From contig JACQFN010000018.1 of assembly GCA_016200045.1 (NCBI GenBank), positions 1 through 64,000 of the forward strand: a stretch of DNA of 64,000 bases, in the 5' to 3' direction. The DNA comes from Nitrososphaerota archaeon (GTDB lineage Archaea > Thermoproteota > Nitrososphaeria > Nitrososphaerales > Gagatemarchaeaceae). Both the position numbers and the translations under genes were made by a program. The notes under the pieces are model-generated. The model had not been told where the DNA came from and ran no database searches. It was given only the letters and a program-made list of their open reading frames with translations. This document shows positions 41,914 through 50,225 of the stretch, in pieces. The stretch's first letter is position 1; each line of letters starts with the position of its first letter.

Positions 41914-42858
41914 CTACCGTCTCATCTTGATGACCGTTTCGGCAGCCTCTGCGACGTGTGAAGATGTCAGCCCGTACTTCTTCAGCAGGGCGGGCGCATC
42001 CCCGCTCTCCCCGAAGGTGTCCATCACCCCGACCCGCTTCATGGGCGTGGGTCTCTTCTCGCCGAGGACCTCCGCCACTGCAGAGCCCATTCCCCCAAGG
42101 ACGTTGTGCTCCTCGGCAGTGACTACGCAGCCGCACTTCTCCGCGAACCTAGTGACGGTTTCAGAGTCGATTGGTTTCACCGTGTGAAGGTCGATCACGG
42201 ACGCCGAAGTCCCTCCACTCCTGAGCGACTCCGCCGCCTTGACCGCCTCGGGGACCATGATGCCGTTGGCGAATATCGCGACATCCCCACCTTCCATCAG
42301 CACTTTGGCCTTCCCGAACTCGTACTCGAACCCGCCCTCGTACACTATCTGCGTGGTGGGCCTGGTCAGCCTGACGTAAAACGGCCCTGGGATGTCGGCG
42401 ATCTTGATTATCGTCGACTTCGTCGAGACCGAGTCGGCCGGGACAACGACCCTCATTCTAGGGATGGCGCGCATTATCGCCACGTCCTCCACCTGCTGGT
42501 GCGAGGCGCCGTCTGGGCCGACCGAAATCCCTCCGTGAGAGCAGACGATCTTCACGTCCAGGTTGGGGTAGGCGATGTTGTTCCTGATCTGGTCGACGCA
42601 CTTCCCGGGGACGAATATCGCATAGGTCCCCGCATACGCTGTTTTTCCCGAGAGCGCGAAGCCTGCGGCGACCCCGACCAAGTTCTGTTCGGCGATTCCC
42701 ATGTTGAAGAACCGCTCGGGGAATTTTCCCTGAAAGACCCCGGACTTCAGGGAGCCTGTCGTGTCGGCCCCCAGTACGACAACGTTCGGATGCGTCGAAC
42801 CGAGCTCTAGCAGCGCCTCCCCGTAGGCGTCCCTCATCGTCCCAGTTTTCGAAAGCAT
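41914..42858 (-). CDS. Transketolase C-terminal subunit
   Basis: A 314-residue subunit comprising the pyrimidine-binding and C-terminal domains of transketolase: VVLGADTTGS, ERFFNMGIAEQNLVG, CSHGGISVGPDGASHQQVED, and a C-terminal VVTAEEHNVLGGMGS. Two-part transketolases are normal in archaea. ATG 42858 shares a base with the epimerase TGA; a longer frame to 43368 is an artefact running through the epimerase gene. Confidence 0.94.
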   Translation of the reverse strand: MLSKTGTMRDAYGEALLELGSTHPNVVVLGADTTGSLKSGVFQGKFPERFFNMGIAEQNLVGVAAGFALSGKTAYAGTYAIFVPGKCVDQIRNNIAYPNLDVKIVCSHGGISVGPDGASHQQVEDVAIMRAIPRMRVVVPADSVSTKSTIIKIADIPGPFYVRLTRPTTQIVYEGGFEYEFGKAKVLMEGGDVAIFANGIMVPEAVKAAESLRSGGTSASVIDLHTVKPIDSETVTRFAEKCGCVVTAEEHNVLGGMGSAVAEVLGEKRPTPMKRVGVMDTFGESGDAPALLKKYGLTSSHVAEAAETVIKMRR

Positions 42859-43544
42859 CAAGTTGCCTTCACCGCCAAGTTTGCCCTTTCCCTGAGATGG
42901 GATATGGCCTGGACCGGGTCCTTCTTCGAGTAGACGCCTGCACCGGCGACAAGGACATTCCCACCCCTCTTGACCACTTCGTGCACGTTTTCGGGTTCCA
43001 CCCCCCCGTCGATTTCGATGTCCGTCCGCACCCCCTCTTCGGAAAAAAGGGAGCGTATCCTTTCCAGCTTCGGCATGACCGACATGTCCATGCTCTGACC
43101 GCTGAACCCCGGGTTCACTGTCATCACGACGAGGGCGCCGAGGTCGGAGATTCTCTCGACGGCCCATCCAGGGAGCTCCGTGAAAGGCTTGACGGCGAGG
43201 CCGATTTCCTTCCCTTTTCTGAGGGCGAGCGCGTGGAGCTCTTCGAACTTGCGTCCGTCGAGCACTTCGGCGTGAAAGGTCAGGAGGTCTGACCCGGCAT
43301 CGAGGAACTTCTCCGCGTACTTCGACGGCTCTTCGATCATGAGGTGGGTGTCGAACTTCAGGTCGCACCTTCTCCGCAGATCCTTCACCGTCCCGGGACC
43401 GAACGTTATGTTTGGAGCGAAGTGGCCGTCAATGACGTCGAGGTGGACCTGATCGGCTCCCCCTTCTACACAGATGTCAACCGCCCTCCCCAGGTCGCCC
43501 AGGTCCCACGCGAGGACCGAAGGTGCGATGCGAATCTGGTTCAA
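42858..43544 (-). CDS. rpe: Ribulose-phosphate 3-epimerase
   Basis: A 228-residue TIM-barrel enzyme with APSVLAWDLGDLG, HLDVIDGHFAPNITFGP (metal/catalytic residues), HLMIEEPSKY, VNPGFSGQ and EIDGGVEPENV. It interconverts ribulose-5-phosphate and xylulose-5-phosphate. It is inserted between the two transketolase genes, an arrangement that ensures co-expression. TTG start. Confidence 0.94.
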   Translation of the reverse strand: MNQIRIAPSVLAWDLGDLGRAVDICVEGGADQVHLDVIDGHFAPNITFGPGTVKDLRRRCDLKFDTHLMIEEPSKYAEKFLDAGSDLLTFHAEVLDGRKFEELHALALRKGKEIGLAVKPFTELPGWAVERISDLGALVVMTVNPGFSGQSMDMSVMPKLERIRSLFSEEGVRTDIEIDGGVEPENVHEVVKRGGNVLVAGAGVYSKKDPVQAISHLRERANLAVKAT

Positions 43545-43548
43545 CCTA

Positions 43549-44367
43549 TCACTTCAGTTCGCTCAGTACGGCCGACAGCTTGTCCTTGGCTGGGGCTGTA
43601 CCATGGTACTGTGGGGACCACTCCATGAACGAGATCCCTTTCCCTTTCACGGTGTGGGCGATTATTACCGTGGGCCTGTTCCTGGTGCTCGCTGCGAGCT
43701 CGAACCCGTCCAGGAGCTGGGAGAAGTCATACCCATCCACCTCGATAACGTTCCAGTTGAAGGCCCGCCACTTCGCGGCGAGTGGTTCTATCGGCATGAT
43801 CTGTTCGGTCAGACCGTCCTGCTGTATGCCGTTCCTGTCCACGATGGCCGTGAGGTTGTCCAGCCTGAACTTCGAAGCCGACATCGCAGCCTCCCATATC
43901 TGGCCTTCCTGTTGCTCCCCGTCGCCCATCAGGACATAAGTCCTGTAGTTCTTCTTGTCCACCTTTGCAGCGAGCGAGGTCCCCACCCCCAGGGAGAGCC
44001 CGATCCCTTCAGAGCCGGCGGGAGCTTCCACTCCCGGGATCCCCATCGACGGATGACCCTGTAGCCTCGACCCCATCTTGCGGAGGGTCATCAGCTCCTC
44101 GACTGGAAAGTAGCCGGCCTGCGCGAGTATCGCGTAAAGCAGCGGGGCCGCATGACCCTTGCTGAGGAAGAACCTGTCCCTGTCCGGCCATACGGGGTTC
44201 TTCGGGTCGTACCGCATCACATGGAAATAAAGGCCGACCAGAAGCTCCACGGCTGAGAGGGACCCCCCCGGGTGCCCCGACCCGGCCTCTGCAAGGCTCT
44301 CGAGAATGAGCTTGCGCGTGTTCCGCGCCGTCTCCTTGAGCCTGATTACTTCCTGTGCGGCTTCCAC
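43549..44367 (-). CDS. Transketolase N-terminal subunit
   Basis: A 272-residue ThDP-binding domain: SGHPGGSLSAVELLVGLY, SKGHAAPLLYAIL, and the ThDP motif GDGEQQEGQIWEA with N in IVDRNG. With the C-terminal subunit it moves two-carbon units among pentose and heptose phosphates. Its GTG overlaps the sugar-kinase TAG by one base. Confidence 0.94.
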   Translation of the reverse strand: MEAAQEVIRLKETARNTRKLILESLAEAGSGHPGGSLSAVELLVGLYFHVMRYDPKNPVWPDRDRFFLSKGHAAPLLYAILAQAGYFPVEELMTLRKMGSRLQGHPSMGIPGVEAPAGSEGIGLSLGVGTSLAAKVDKKNYRTYVLMGDGEQQEGQIWEAAMSASKFRLDNLTAIVDRNGIQQDGLTEQIMPIEPLAAKWRAFNWNVIEVDGYDFSQLLDGFELAASTRNRPTVIIAHTVKGKGISFMEWSPQYHGTAPAKDKLSAVLSELK

Positions 44368-45407
44368 TATCTCCTCACCGGGGCCTGGACTATCCGCCGG
44401 ACGAAGTCGTCGGTCTTTTCGGTCCTTGCCTCCAGGTCATGGAACGAGAGGGTCGCCGCCCTCGGAAGCTCGCTCCTTGCTTGCCCCGCGACGTCGCTGA
44501 GAACGGAAGCCTGGTACGCATTTCCCCCCGACGCCACGGCCAGGGCGAAGACGCCCGTCATGGCGTCCCTCACGCCGACCTTGCTGAACAGGTTCTTCCT
44601 CCCCCCCATCGGAGGAAAGAGCGTCACGTTATCCTTGTCGAAGAGCGTCACGCCCGACTCGCCCCGGGTGACCAGGATAGCCTTGCAGTCAAGCCTGCTG
44701 AGCAGGTTCACGCCCATGTTCCTGAGGCTAGTGTCGTTGACGATGGCCATCCCTGTGGCGTGGGCCGCTTCCTCGAGGTTCGACTTGATGTAGGTGACAC
44801 CAGAGAAGTCGAGGTAGTGGTGCATCTTCGGCTGCCCGACCACAATCTTGCCCGCGGCGTGGGCGGCGGCCACAAGGCCCCCAATGAGGTGGCTCGTGAT
44901 GGAGCCCCTGTCGTAGTCCGATACTATGACGCAGTCTACCCCCTCTATCTGCGGCTCGGCTTCAACCAGGAGGCGTTTCGCGATAGGGAGTGGGACGTCC
45001 CTACGGTCCTCCCTGTCTATCCTGAGCGTGTGGAATGTGTTGACCATTATCCACGTGCGAAGGGGGGTCGGCCTCGACGAGTCGGTGAGGACCCCACTGC
45101 TCGTCACGCCGCTCCTCGAGAATTCTGACTTCAGCCAGCTCCCATACTCGTCCGACCCGACCAGGCCGACCAGGCTCACCGAAGCCCCCAAAGAGACGAG
45201 TTCCCTTGAAAGGTTCGCCGCTCCTCCCGGGAGGAAGGTCTCGCCGACGTAGTCTCCTGCGGGTACGGGCGCCTCCCTGGCGAGCTTGCGGGCGGCGACC
45301 TCGACGAACCTGCTGACGATCAGGTCGCCCACGACCAGAACCTTTCTGCCCTGGAAATGGCGAAGGAGGTCCGCCAGCCTCCCCTTGTCCACCGTTTCCA
45401 GCGGCAT
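44367..45407 (-). CDS. PfkB/ribokinase-family sugar kinase, HldE (RfaE) domain I-like
   Basis: A 346-residue PfkB kinase. The N-terminus resembles heptose-7-phosphate kinase: VLVVGDLIVSRFVEVAARKL, REAPVP, GGAAN (61-65) and SLVGLVGSDEYG. SDYDRGSI and ILVTRGESGVTLF also align. In the ATP/anion-hole motif GAGD the sequence reads GVRD (278-281), keeping the catalytic Asp but replacing a Gly with Arg. It heads the transketolase/epimerase operon, which makes sedoheptulose-7-phosphate, the precursor of heptose phosphates. A heptose or other sugar-phosphate kinase role is inferred; substrate not proven. Confidence 0.78.
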   Translation of the reverse strand: MPLETVDKGRLADLLRHFQGRKVLVVGDLIVSRFVEVAARKLAREAPVPAGDYVGETFLPGGAANLSRELVSLGASVSLVGLVGSDEYGSWLKSEFSRSGVTSSGVLTDSSRPTPLRTWIMVNTFHTLRIDREDRRDVPLPIAKRLLVEAEPQIEGVDCVIVSDYDRGSITSHLIGGLVAAAHAAGKIVVGQPKMHHYLDFSGVTYIKSNLEEAAHATGMAIVNDTSLRNMGVNLLSRLDCKAILVTRGESGVTLFDKDNVTLFPPMGGRKNLFSKVGVRDAMTGVFALAVASGGNAYQASVLSDVAGQARSELPRAATLSFHDLEARTEKTDDFVRRIVQAPVRR

Positions 45408-45446
45408 CCTTTTTCGAACTCGCGTTTTTGAGCGGGCCTAATAAGG

Positions 45447-45962
45447 TTAGGGAGGCGGATTCTCGCCGATTCTCTTGCGCTCTGCCTTCCACTTTTCTCC
45501 GAGCAGCTGTTCTATCACGACCACAGCCTTCTTCACCTCACGGTCCAATGCCAGAGGGTCGTATCCTTTGGGAGGGGGGAAGTCGAGGAACTTTTGGTTC
45601 TGGTCCATGTTGACGAAGTCCTTACTTGCCTCGTAGATTGACATCAGGGCCCTCCCGTCGAGCCGTTCGAGCTCTGACTTCCAGCTGTGGTGGAAACCCT
45701 TGTCGGAAACGAACGTCAGTTTCATGTCCCCGTCTGCTTCCTTTCTCACGTCCTCCCAGAACACCTTGTCAAAATCCCCTGCGGCGACCTCCCCCGATTC
45801 CAACTTGGCCTTGTAAGCCGTTATGAGGCGAGAAACGGTCGCTGGGTCGGTTTCAAAGTGAGCGGCAATCTTCTCGTCTGGGAGCCCGAGCTGCGCCAGG
45901 TAGTAACACCCCTCCTGCAGGACGTCCTCGGCTATGTCGGGATGAGTGTTCTTCGTCACCAC
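45447..45962 (-). CDS. Helix-turn-helix-containing protein, unrecognised
   Basis: A 171-residue soluble protein. Residues 10-53 look like a DNA-binding helix-turn-helix (AQLGLPDEKIAAHFETDPAT, VSRLITAYKAKL). The rest has DFDKVFWEDVRKEADGDMKL, GFHHSWKSELERLDGRALMS and a Pro/Gly-rich end. I recognise no family. TATA-like CTTTATACG lies about 27 bases before two consecutive GTG start codons. It may regulate the neighbouring exporter or pentose-phosphate operon. Confidence 0.6.
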   Translation of the reverse strand: MVTKNTHPDIAEDVLQEGCYYLAQLGLPDEKIAAHFETDPATVSRLITAYKAKLESGEVAAGDFDKVFWEDVRKEADGDMKLTFVSDKGFHHSWKSELERLDGRALMSIYEASKDFVNMDQNQKFLDFPPPKGYDPLALDREVKKAVVVIEQLLGEKWKAERKRIGENPPP

Positions 45963-45994
45963 TAGGACTCCGGCCCTCTCGTGCGTATAAAGCC

Positions 45995-48955
45995 CTAGGG
46001 CGCCTCTTCAGCGTCTTTCTTGAAGAGTGAGTGCGACCGGTTGAGGTAGGGTATCGGGCTGAACCAGTTCCACCTCCCCATCGTCGACATTACCGCAGGC
46101 ACCAGGTACGTCCTCACCACCAGCGCATCAATCAGGATGGAGAACGCAAAGGCGAACCCCATCTGTTTGAGGAGCAGGTCGCTGGAGAGCATCAGGGCCC
46201 CGAGGGAGCCGGCCAGGATCACGGCTGCGGCGGTTATTATCCCCCCGGTCTGTTCGATTGCCCTGACTATTGCCTCGTCGAGTCTCCCGCCCTTTGTCGC
46301 CTCTTCCCTGACCCTCGTAAGTATGAAGACGTTGTAGTCCATCCCGAGGCCGAGCAGAGTGACGAAAAGGAAGAAGGGGGTGATGAAGAGGATTTGATAA
46401 TCGAAGTACGCCTGGAAGACCAGTTTCGTCGCTGCGAGCGTCCAAACGATGCTCATCAGCACGGAAAGAACTGCGAACACGGGGAGGAAGAGAGAGCCCA
46501 GAACTACAAGCAGGACCAGGGCGACCCCCACCGCGACGAGCGGGACCACAGAATCGAACTGGGAGTCGAACACATTCTTCGTGTCGAGTATTGACCCGGA
46601 GGCTCCGCCCACGAGCAGGCCGACGAAGCTCCCTGACGCCGACCCGCGATTGTCGTACGTCCCGTGAAGGTAGTTGCGGATCTCCTGGGCGTCGCTGATT
46701 GCACGGGTCGAATAAGGGTCAATCCCGAAGTTCACAGTCAACAGCGCGGTCCTGTTGTCTTTGCCGATCCCCTGGAGCATCGCCGAGAATGTCCTCGCCT
46801 GTCGCGGGTCGGAGAAGTCTGCGCTCAAATCGATGGGGCTCCCGAAAGGTCTCGCCGGCCCGGTGACGTTCCTGATGTCCGGGTGACCGGCCAGGTATGA
46901 GGACATCGCGCCTATTGTCGCCATTTCGCTGTCGTTGAAGGAGTGCCCTATCACTACCGGGCTCTCGAAGGTAAGAACGACGTAGGTGGGAAAGAGTCTA
47001 CCCCCGCCGAAGGCGCTGGTCAGATGGTCGGACACGGACACGGACTCGAGGCTTGCAGGGGCGGCCGAGAGAAAGTCGTATGTCGGCGTCGTCGTGGAAT
47101 ATACGTAGAGCGCGGGAGCGGAGACAAGGGCGGCAACGACGATAAGGGCCTTCGCGTTCTTGACGGCGAATATCCCCGTCCTAGAGAAGTAACCTCTCTT
47201 CGCCTCGAGCTTGGTCAGGACTCCCGAAGCGTACCGTGCGAACCTCTGCCCGGAGTAGGGCCAGAATGCCCTGCCACCTACGACCCCGATGATCGCCGGG
47301 ACCATTGTGAGGGCGACTAGAAGTGCGACTCCGACGCCGAGGCCTACGACCAGCCCCATGGTCTTCAGAAAGACTATCGAGGTCAGACCTAGCGCCAGGA
47401 ATGAGATGATGACGGTCGCTCCGCTCGTCGTGATGCTTTCCCCGGCCCAAGTGACTGAGATCTCCACCGCTTCCTGGACAGAAAGGCCCCTTACGCGCTC
47501 TTCTCTGTACCTGGCGAGGACGAAGACGCTGTAGTCAGTCCCCACCCCTATCAGAACGGTGAGCAGAACAGTCGGAATCGTGAAGTCGACCTTCGCTATG
47601 TACGAGGACACAACTACAATGAAGACCTGTGCAATCCCGAGGGCCACCCCGATGGTCCCGAGAGTGATGAACGGGGTCAGGATTGAGCGGAAGAACAGCC
47701 CAGTCGCGACGATCAAGAGCACTATCGTGACCGGGAGGATCAGGTCAAGGTCAGCCCGCGTGGATTCTCCGAAGTCGTAGTTGATTGCGTCCTGGCCCGT
47801 GACCTCGGCCGACAGGTTACCGGAGGATTGTCCGTTTCTCGTCAGCGAGTCTTGAACGACGGAGCGGACTTCTAGCATGTTCGCGGTGGAAGACCTGTCG
47901 AATCCGAGGGATACCAGGGTCGTGTCACCTGACGGAGAAACGAAAGAGGATACGAGCGTAGAAAGGCCGGGGTCCGCGCCGAATTTTCCCGGATCCCGTA
48001 CGATGTTCCCGGCAAGTTCGTCGCGTGTCGAGTTGGAGAAATCCACCCCGAGGCCCATTGCGTTCCGGACGAATGTCGGGGTGAACGAAGTGTTGTTCGA
48101 AAGGAAGCCGACGGCGAAGTCAGTCAATTCCGGCGGCGGAATAGAGCCGTTCTTCGAGATGAATTCGTCGAGCGTGAAGAAACCCACCACATCTCGCCCG
48201 AAAGAGGCCGATGCGCTCGTTGAGTCGCCGAGGTATTCCACGTCAGCTTCGTGGGCCGAAACGGTGGACCTCTCCGAGAAGTTCAGGGAAGCGGTCCGCT
48301 GATCTACCCAGCTGTCTGACCAGGACGAGTTGAAGAATCCAAGCAGCCGGGAAGAGTATAGGCGGAAGGCGGTGGCGTTTGCGGCGGAGAGTGCGGCGTA
48401 TGTGCCGTTGTAGGCCAGAGAGTTAGAAGCAGTTATGTCGTTGGTGTTGGCGAACGCCTGTTCCCAAATGCTCAGGTAGAGAGAAGGGACTCCTAGCAGC
48501 AGATGCGCCGTTGAGTTTGCGCCCCTGAGAGTGGCATATCCTCCGTCGTTGGCCCCCTCTATCGCCGAGTAAAGTCGTGAGAAGACGTCGACGGTCTGGT
48601 TCAGGCCTGTGATTCTGGAGTCTGTCCTCAGAGACGAAACCATGTCCCGGACAAGGGTTTGGGTCGACTCGGATGAGACGTTGCCCGCCGAGATGACGAC
48701 CAGCAGCGAGCTGTTGGGGACTGTCCTGCTGAACTCAGCCGCGATGAGGTCCTGGGCTCTGACTGACTCCAACTGGTTTCCCGCGGAAGATCCCTGCTGA
48801 AGAGACGTCGAACTCCCCGCCTGCGAGATTATCGGGACGAGTGCGACCAGAGCGATGATCCAGGCGGCTATGACCAGCCTCCGGCGCCTGTAGACGAACC
48901 CCCCGAGCCTCCTGAACGGGGCCGACCTGGGGCTCCTGGAACCTTCTAGGCTCAA
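45995..48955 (-). CDS. MMPL/RND-superfamily membrane exporter
   Basis: A 986-residue protein with the twofold RND plan: an N-terminal helix (RRRLVIAAWIIALVALVPII), a large external loop, six helices, a second external loop and six more helices. The two proton-relay helices show GVGTDYSVFVLARYREE and GLGMDYNVFILTRVREE, the MMPL signatures. It probably exports lipids or envelope precursors using the ion gradient. TTG start with TATA-like TTCAAATAGG about 26 bases upstream. It is not obviously coupled to its neighbours. Confidence 0.92.
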   Translation of the reverse strand: MSLEGSRSPRSAPFRRLGGFVYRRRRLVIAAWIIALVALVPIISQAGSSTSLQQGSSAGNQLESVRAQDLIAAEFSRTVPNSSLLVVISAGNVSSESTQTLVRDMVSSLRTDSRITGLNQTVDVFSRLYSAIEGANDGGYATLRGANSTAHLLLGVPSLYLSIWEQAFANTNDITASNSLAYNGTYAALSAANATAFRLYSSRLLGFFNSSWSDSWVDQRTASLNFSERSTVSAHEADVEYLGDSTSASASFGRDVVGFFTLDEFISKNGSIPPPELTDFAVGFLSNNTSFTPTFVRNAMGLGVDFSNSTRDELAGNIVRDPGKFGADPGLSTLVSSFVSPSGDTTLVSLGFDRSSTANMLEVRSVVQDSLTRNGQSSGNLSAEVTGQDAINYDFGESTRADLDLILPVTIVLLIVATGLFFRSILTPFITLGTIGVALGIAQVFIVVVSSYIAKVDFTIPTVLLTVLIGVGTDYSVFVLARYREERVRGLSVQEAVEISVTWAGESITTSGATVIISFLALGLTSIVFLKTMGLVVGLGVGVALLVALTMVPAIIGVVGGRAFWPYSGQRFARYASGVLTKLEAKRGYFSRTGIFAVKNAKALIVVAALVSAPALYVYSTTTPTYDFLSAAPASLESVSVSDHLTSAFGGGRLFPTYVVLTFESPVVIGHSFNDSEMATIGAMSSYLAGHPDIRNVTGPARPFGSPIDLSADFSDPRQARTFSAMLQGIGKDNRTALLTVNFGIDPYSTRAISDAQEIRNYLHGTYDNRGSASGSFVGLLVGGASGSILDTKNVFDSQFDSVVPLVAVGVALVLLVVLGSLFLPVFAVLSVLMSIVWTLAATKLVFQAYFDYQILFITPFFLFVTLLGLGMDYNVFILTRVREEATKGGRLDEAIVRAIEQTGGIITAAAVILAGSLGALMLSSDLLLKQMGFAFAFSILIDALVVRTYLVPAVMSTMGRWNWFSPIPYLNRSHSLFKKDAEEAP

Positions 48956-49007
48956 TGGAAGGCTGCCGAGAGAACCCTATTTGAATCTGTACGGGTCTTG
49001 GAGGCCT

Positions 49008-49319
49008 CTATCTTCCTCTTACAAAGAGGAACCCCTCTACCTCTTTGATCTCGTAGAGCGGTTCGTTGGCGAGCGGTTCGTCGAAAATCCCCTTCCCTGT
49101 CTTCAGGTCCCAGACCGTCCCGTGGCCGGCGCAGGTCACGGTCGTGTCAGAGAGGGTTCCCTCCGACAGGTCCCACTGTTCGTGCTTGCATATCGCCCCG
49201 ACTCCGTAGAATTTTCCCTCGACGTTGGCGATGAGGATATCTTCTCCGTCGACAGATATGGTCATCATTGTCCCCGGAGGAACCTTGGACGATTCGACGG
49301 CCTTCGCGAATTCGCGCAT
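49008..49319 (-). CDS. Rieske [2Fe-2S] ferredoxin
   Basis: A 103-residue soluble Rieske protein with C44-K-H46 and C63-A-G-H66, the two halves of the cluster site. It lacks a membrane helix, so it is a ferredoxin-type electron carrier rather than a cytochrome bc subunit. ATG with TATA-like GCGTTTATCC about 27 bases upstream. Confidence 0.93.
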   Translation of the reverse strand: MREFAKAVESSKVPPGTMMTISVDGEDILIANVEGKFYGVGAICKHEQWDLSEGTLSDTTVTCAGHGTVWDLKTGKGIFDEPLANEPLYEIKEVEGFLFVRGR

Positions 49320-49390
49320 GCCTGGCTCGCAACGCGTCGCTCGGATAAACGCTTTTCCCAGATTAACGGATAGTTACAGTTTGCAACAGC

Positions 49391-50092
49391 CTACCCTGCC
49401 GTAGTTGGTCGCAGTGTATCTTCTATCTCCTTCAGGTCTTTGATCGAATCTATGAAGAACCATTCTCCATAGTGTGGGTAGGATACGAGCTCCCCGTGAG
49501 TGACAAGCTTTGGGAAGGTCTCCCGCTCGATGTCCCCGGTCTCCGGGAGCGATTTCAGGATCCTCCTCGGGCTTAGGATGTAGACCCCTCCGTTGATCCA
49601 GACGTCGGGGAAGGCAGGCTTTTCCTCGAACCCCCTGACCATCCGGAGCTTGTCAATCTTTACCACCCCGAACCGCGACCTGTAGGGGACAACCAGCATT
49701 GATGCGGTCATCTCGCCCGCCTGCCGGTGTGCATCGACCATTCTGTGCAGCGGCAGGTCGGTGATGATGTCCCCGTTCGTGACCACGAACAGGTCTTCGC
49801 CCCCAGCCTGTGATATCGCCATCTTGATCGCACCGCCGGTCCCGAGAGGCTCCTGTTCTACGGAATAGGTGATGGGTACGCCACCGTAGCTTGTCCCGAA
49901 GTGCTCCTTCAGTCGCTCCCACTTGTAGCCGCATGCGAAGATCACCTGCTCCATCTGGGTTTCCTTGGCCAGCCACTCGAGCTGATACTCCGCGATTGGC
50001 TTTCTGCTTACTTCTATCAGCGCCTTCGGTCTGTCATCGGTCAGTGGCCTCAGCCTCATTCCGAGGCCGCCGGCGAGGACGATCGCTTTCAT
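49391..50092 (-). CDS. Sugar-1-phosphate nucleotidyltransferase
   Basis: A 233-residue NTP_transferase protein: KAIVLAGGLGMRLRPLTDDRPKAL at the N-terminus (shown here only as the family's GGxGxRLRPLT, PKAL signature), then QEPLGTGGAI and VTNGDIITD. The length fits guanylyltransferases acting on mannose-1-phosphate or D-glycero-D-manno-heptose-1-phosphate (HddC). The HldE-like kinase 4 kb away makes the heptose possibility worth considering. A GGAGGA sequence 11 bases before the ATG and a TATA-like box about 54 bases upstream suggest a short leadered mRNA, unlike most neighbours. Confidence 0.88.
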   Translation of the reverse strand: MKAIVLAGGLGMRLRPLTDDRPKALIEVSRKPIAEYQLEWLAKETQMEQVIFACGYKWERLKEHFGTSYGGVPITYSVEQEPLGTGGAIKMAISQAGGEDLFVVTNGDIITDLPLHRMVDAHRQAGEMTASMLVVPYRSRFGVVKIDKLRMVRGFEEKPAFPDVWINGGVYILSPRRILKSLPETGDIERETFPKLVTHGELVSYPHYGEWFFIDSIKDLKEIEDTLRPTTAG

Positions 50093-50196
50093 TGCCTAAG
50101 GATTCCTCCGCCGGGCATGAACCGACGCGCGCTTGGTTCGTGATAAATACTTTCGGGGCTTGGAGGCGTGGGTGCGGAGTAAACAGTGGTATCTCG

Positions 50197-50209
50197 TAAA
50201 AACAAAAGG
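50197..50209 (-). terminator. T-rich terminator after the S-layer-like gene
   Basis: On the minus strand CCTTTTGTTTTTA begins 17 bases after the gene end, the kind of oligo-T tract that terminates archaeal transcription. Confidence 0.5.
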
Positions 50210-50225
50210 AGAGAAGGCTGTATGT

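Noticed and set aside
41914-43368. 484-residue open frame ending as transketolase C-terminal subunit
   Set aside because: Only the part from ATG 42858 matches; the N-terminal portion is an out-of-frame reading of the rpe gene.
42858-44367. Split transketolase as a broken gene
   Set aside because: Two-subunit transketolase is normal in archaea, and both parts are complete.
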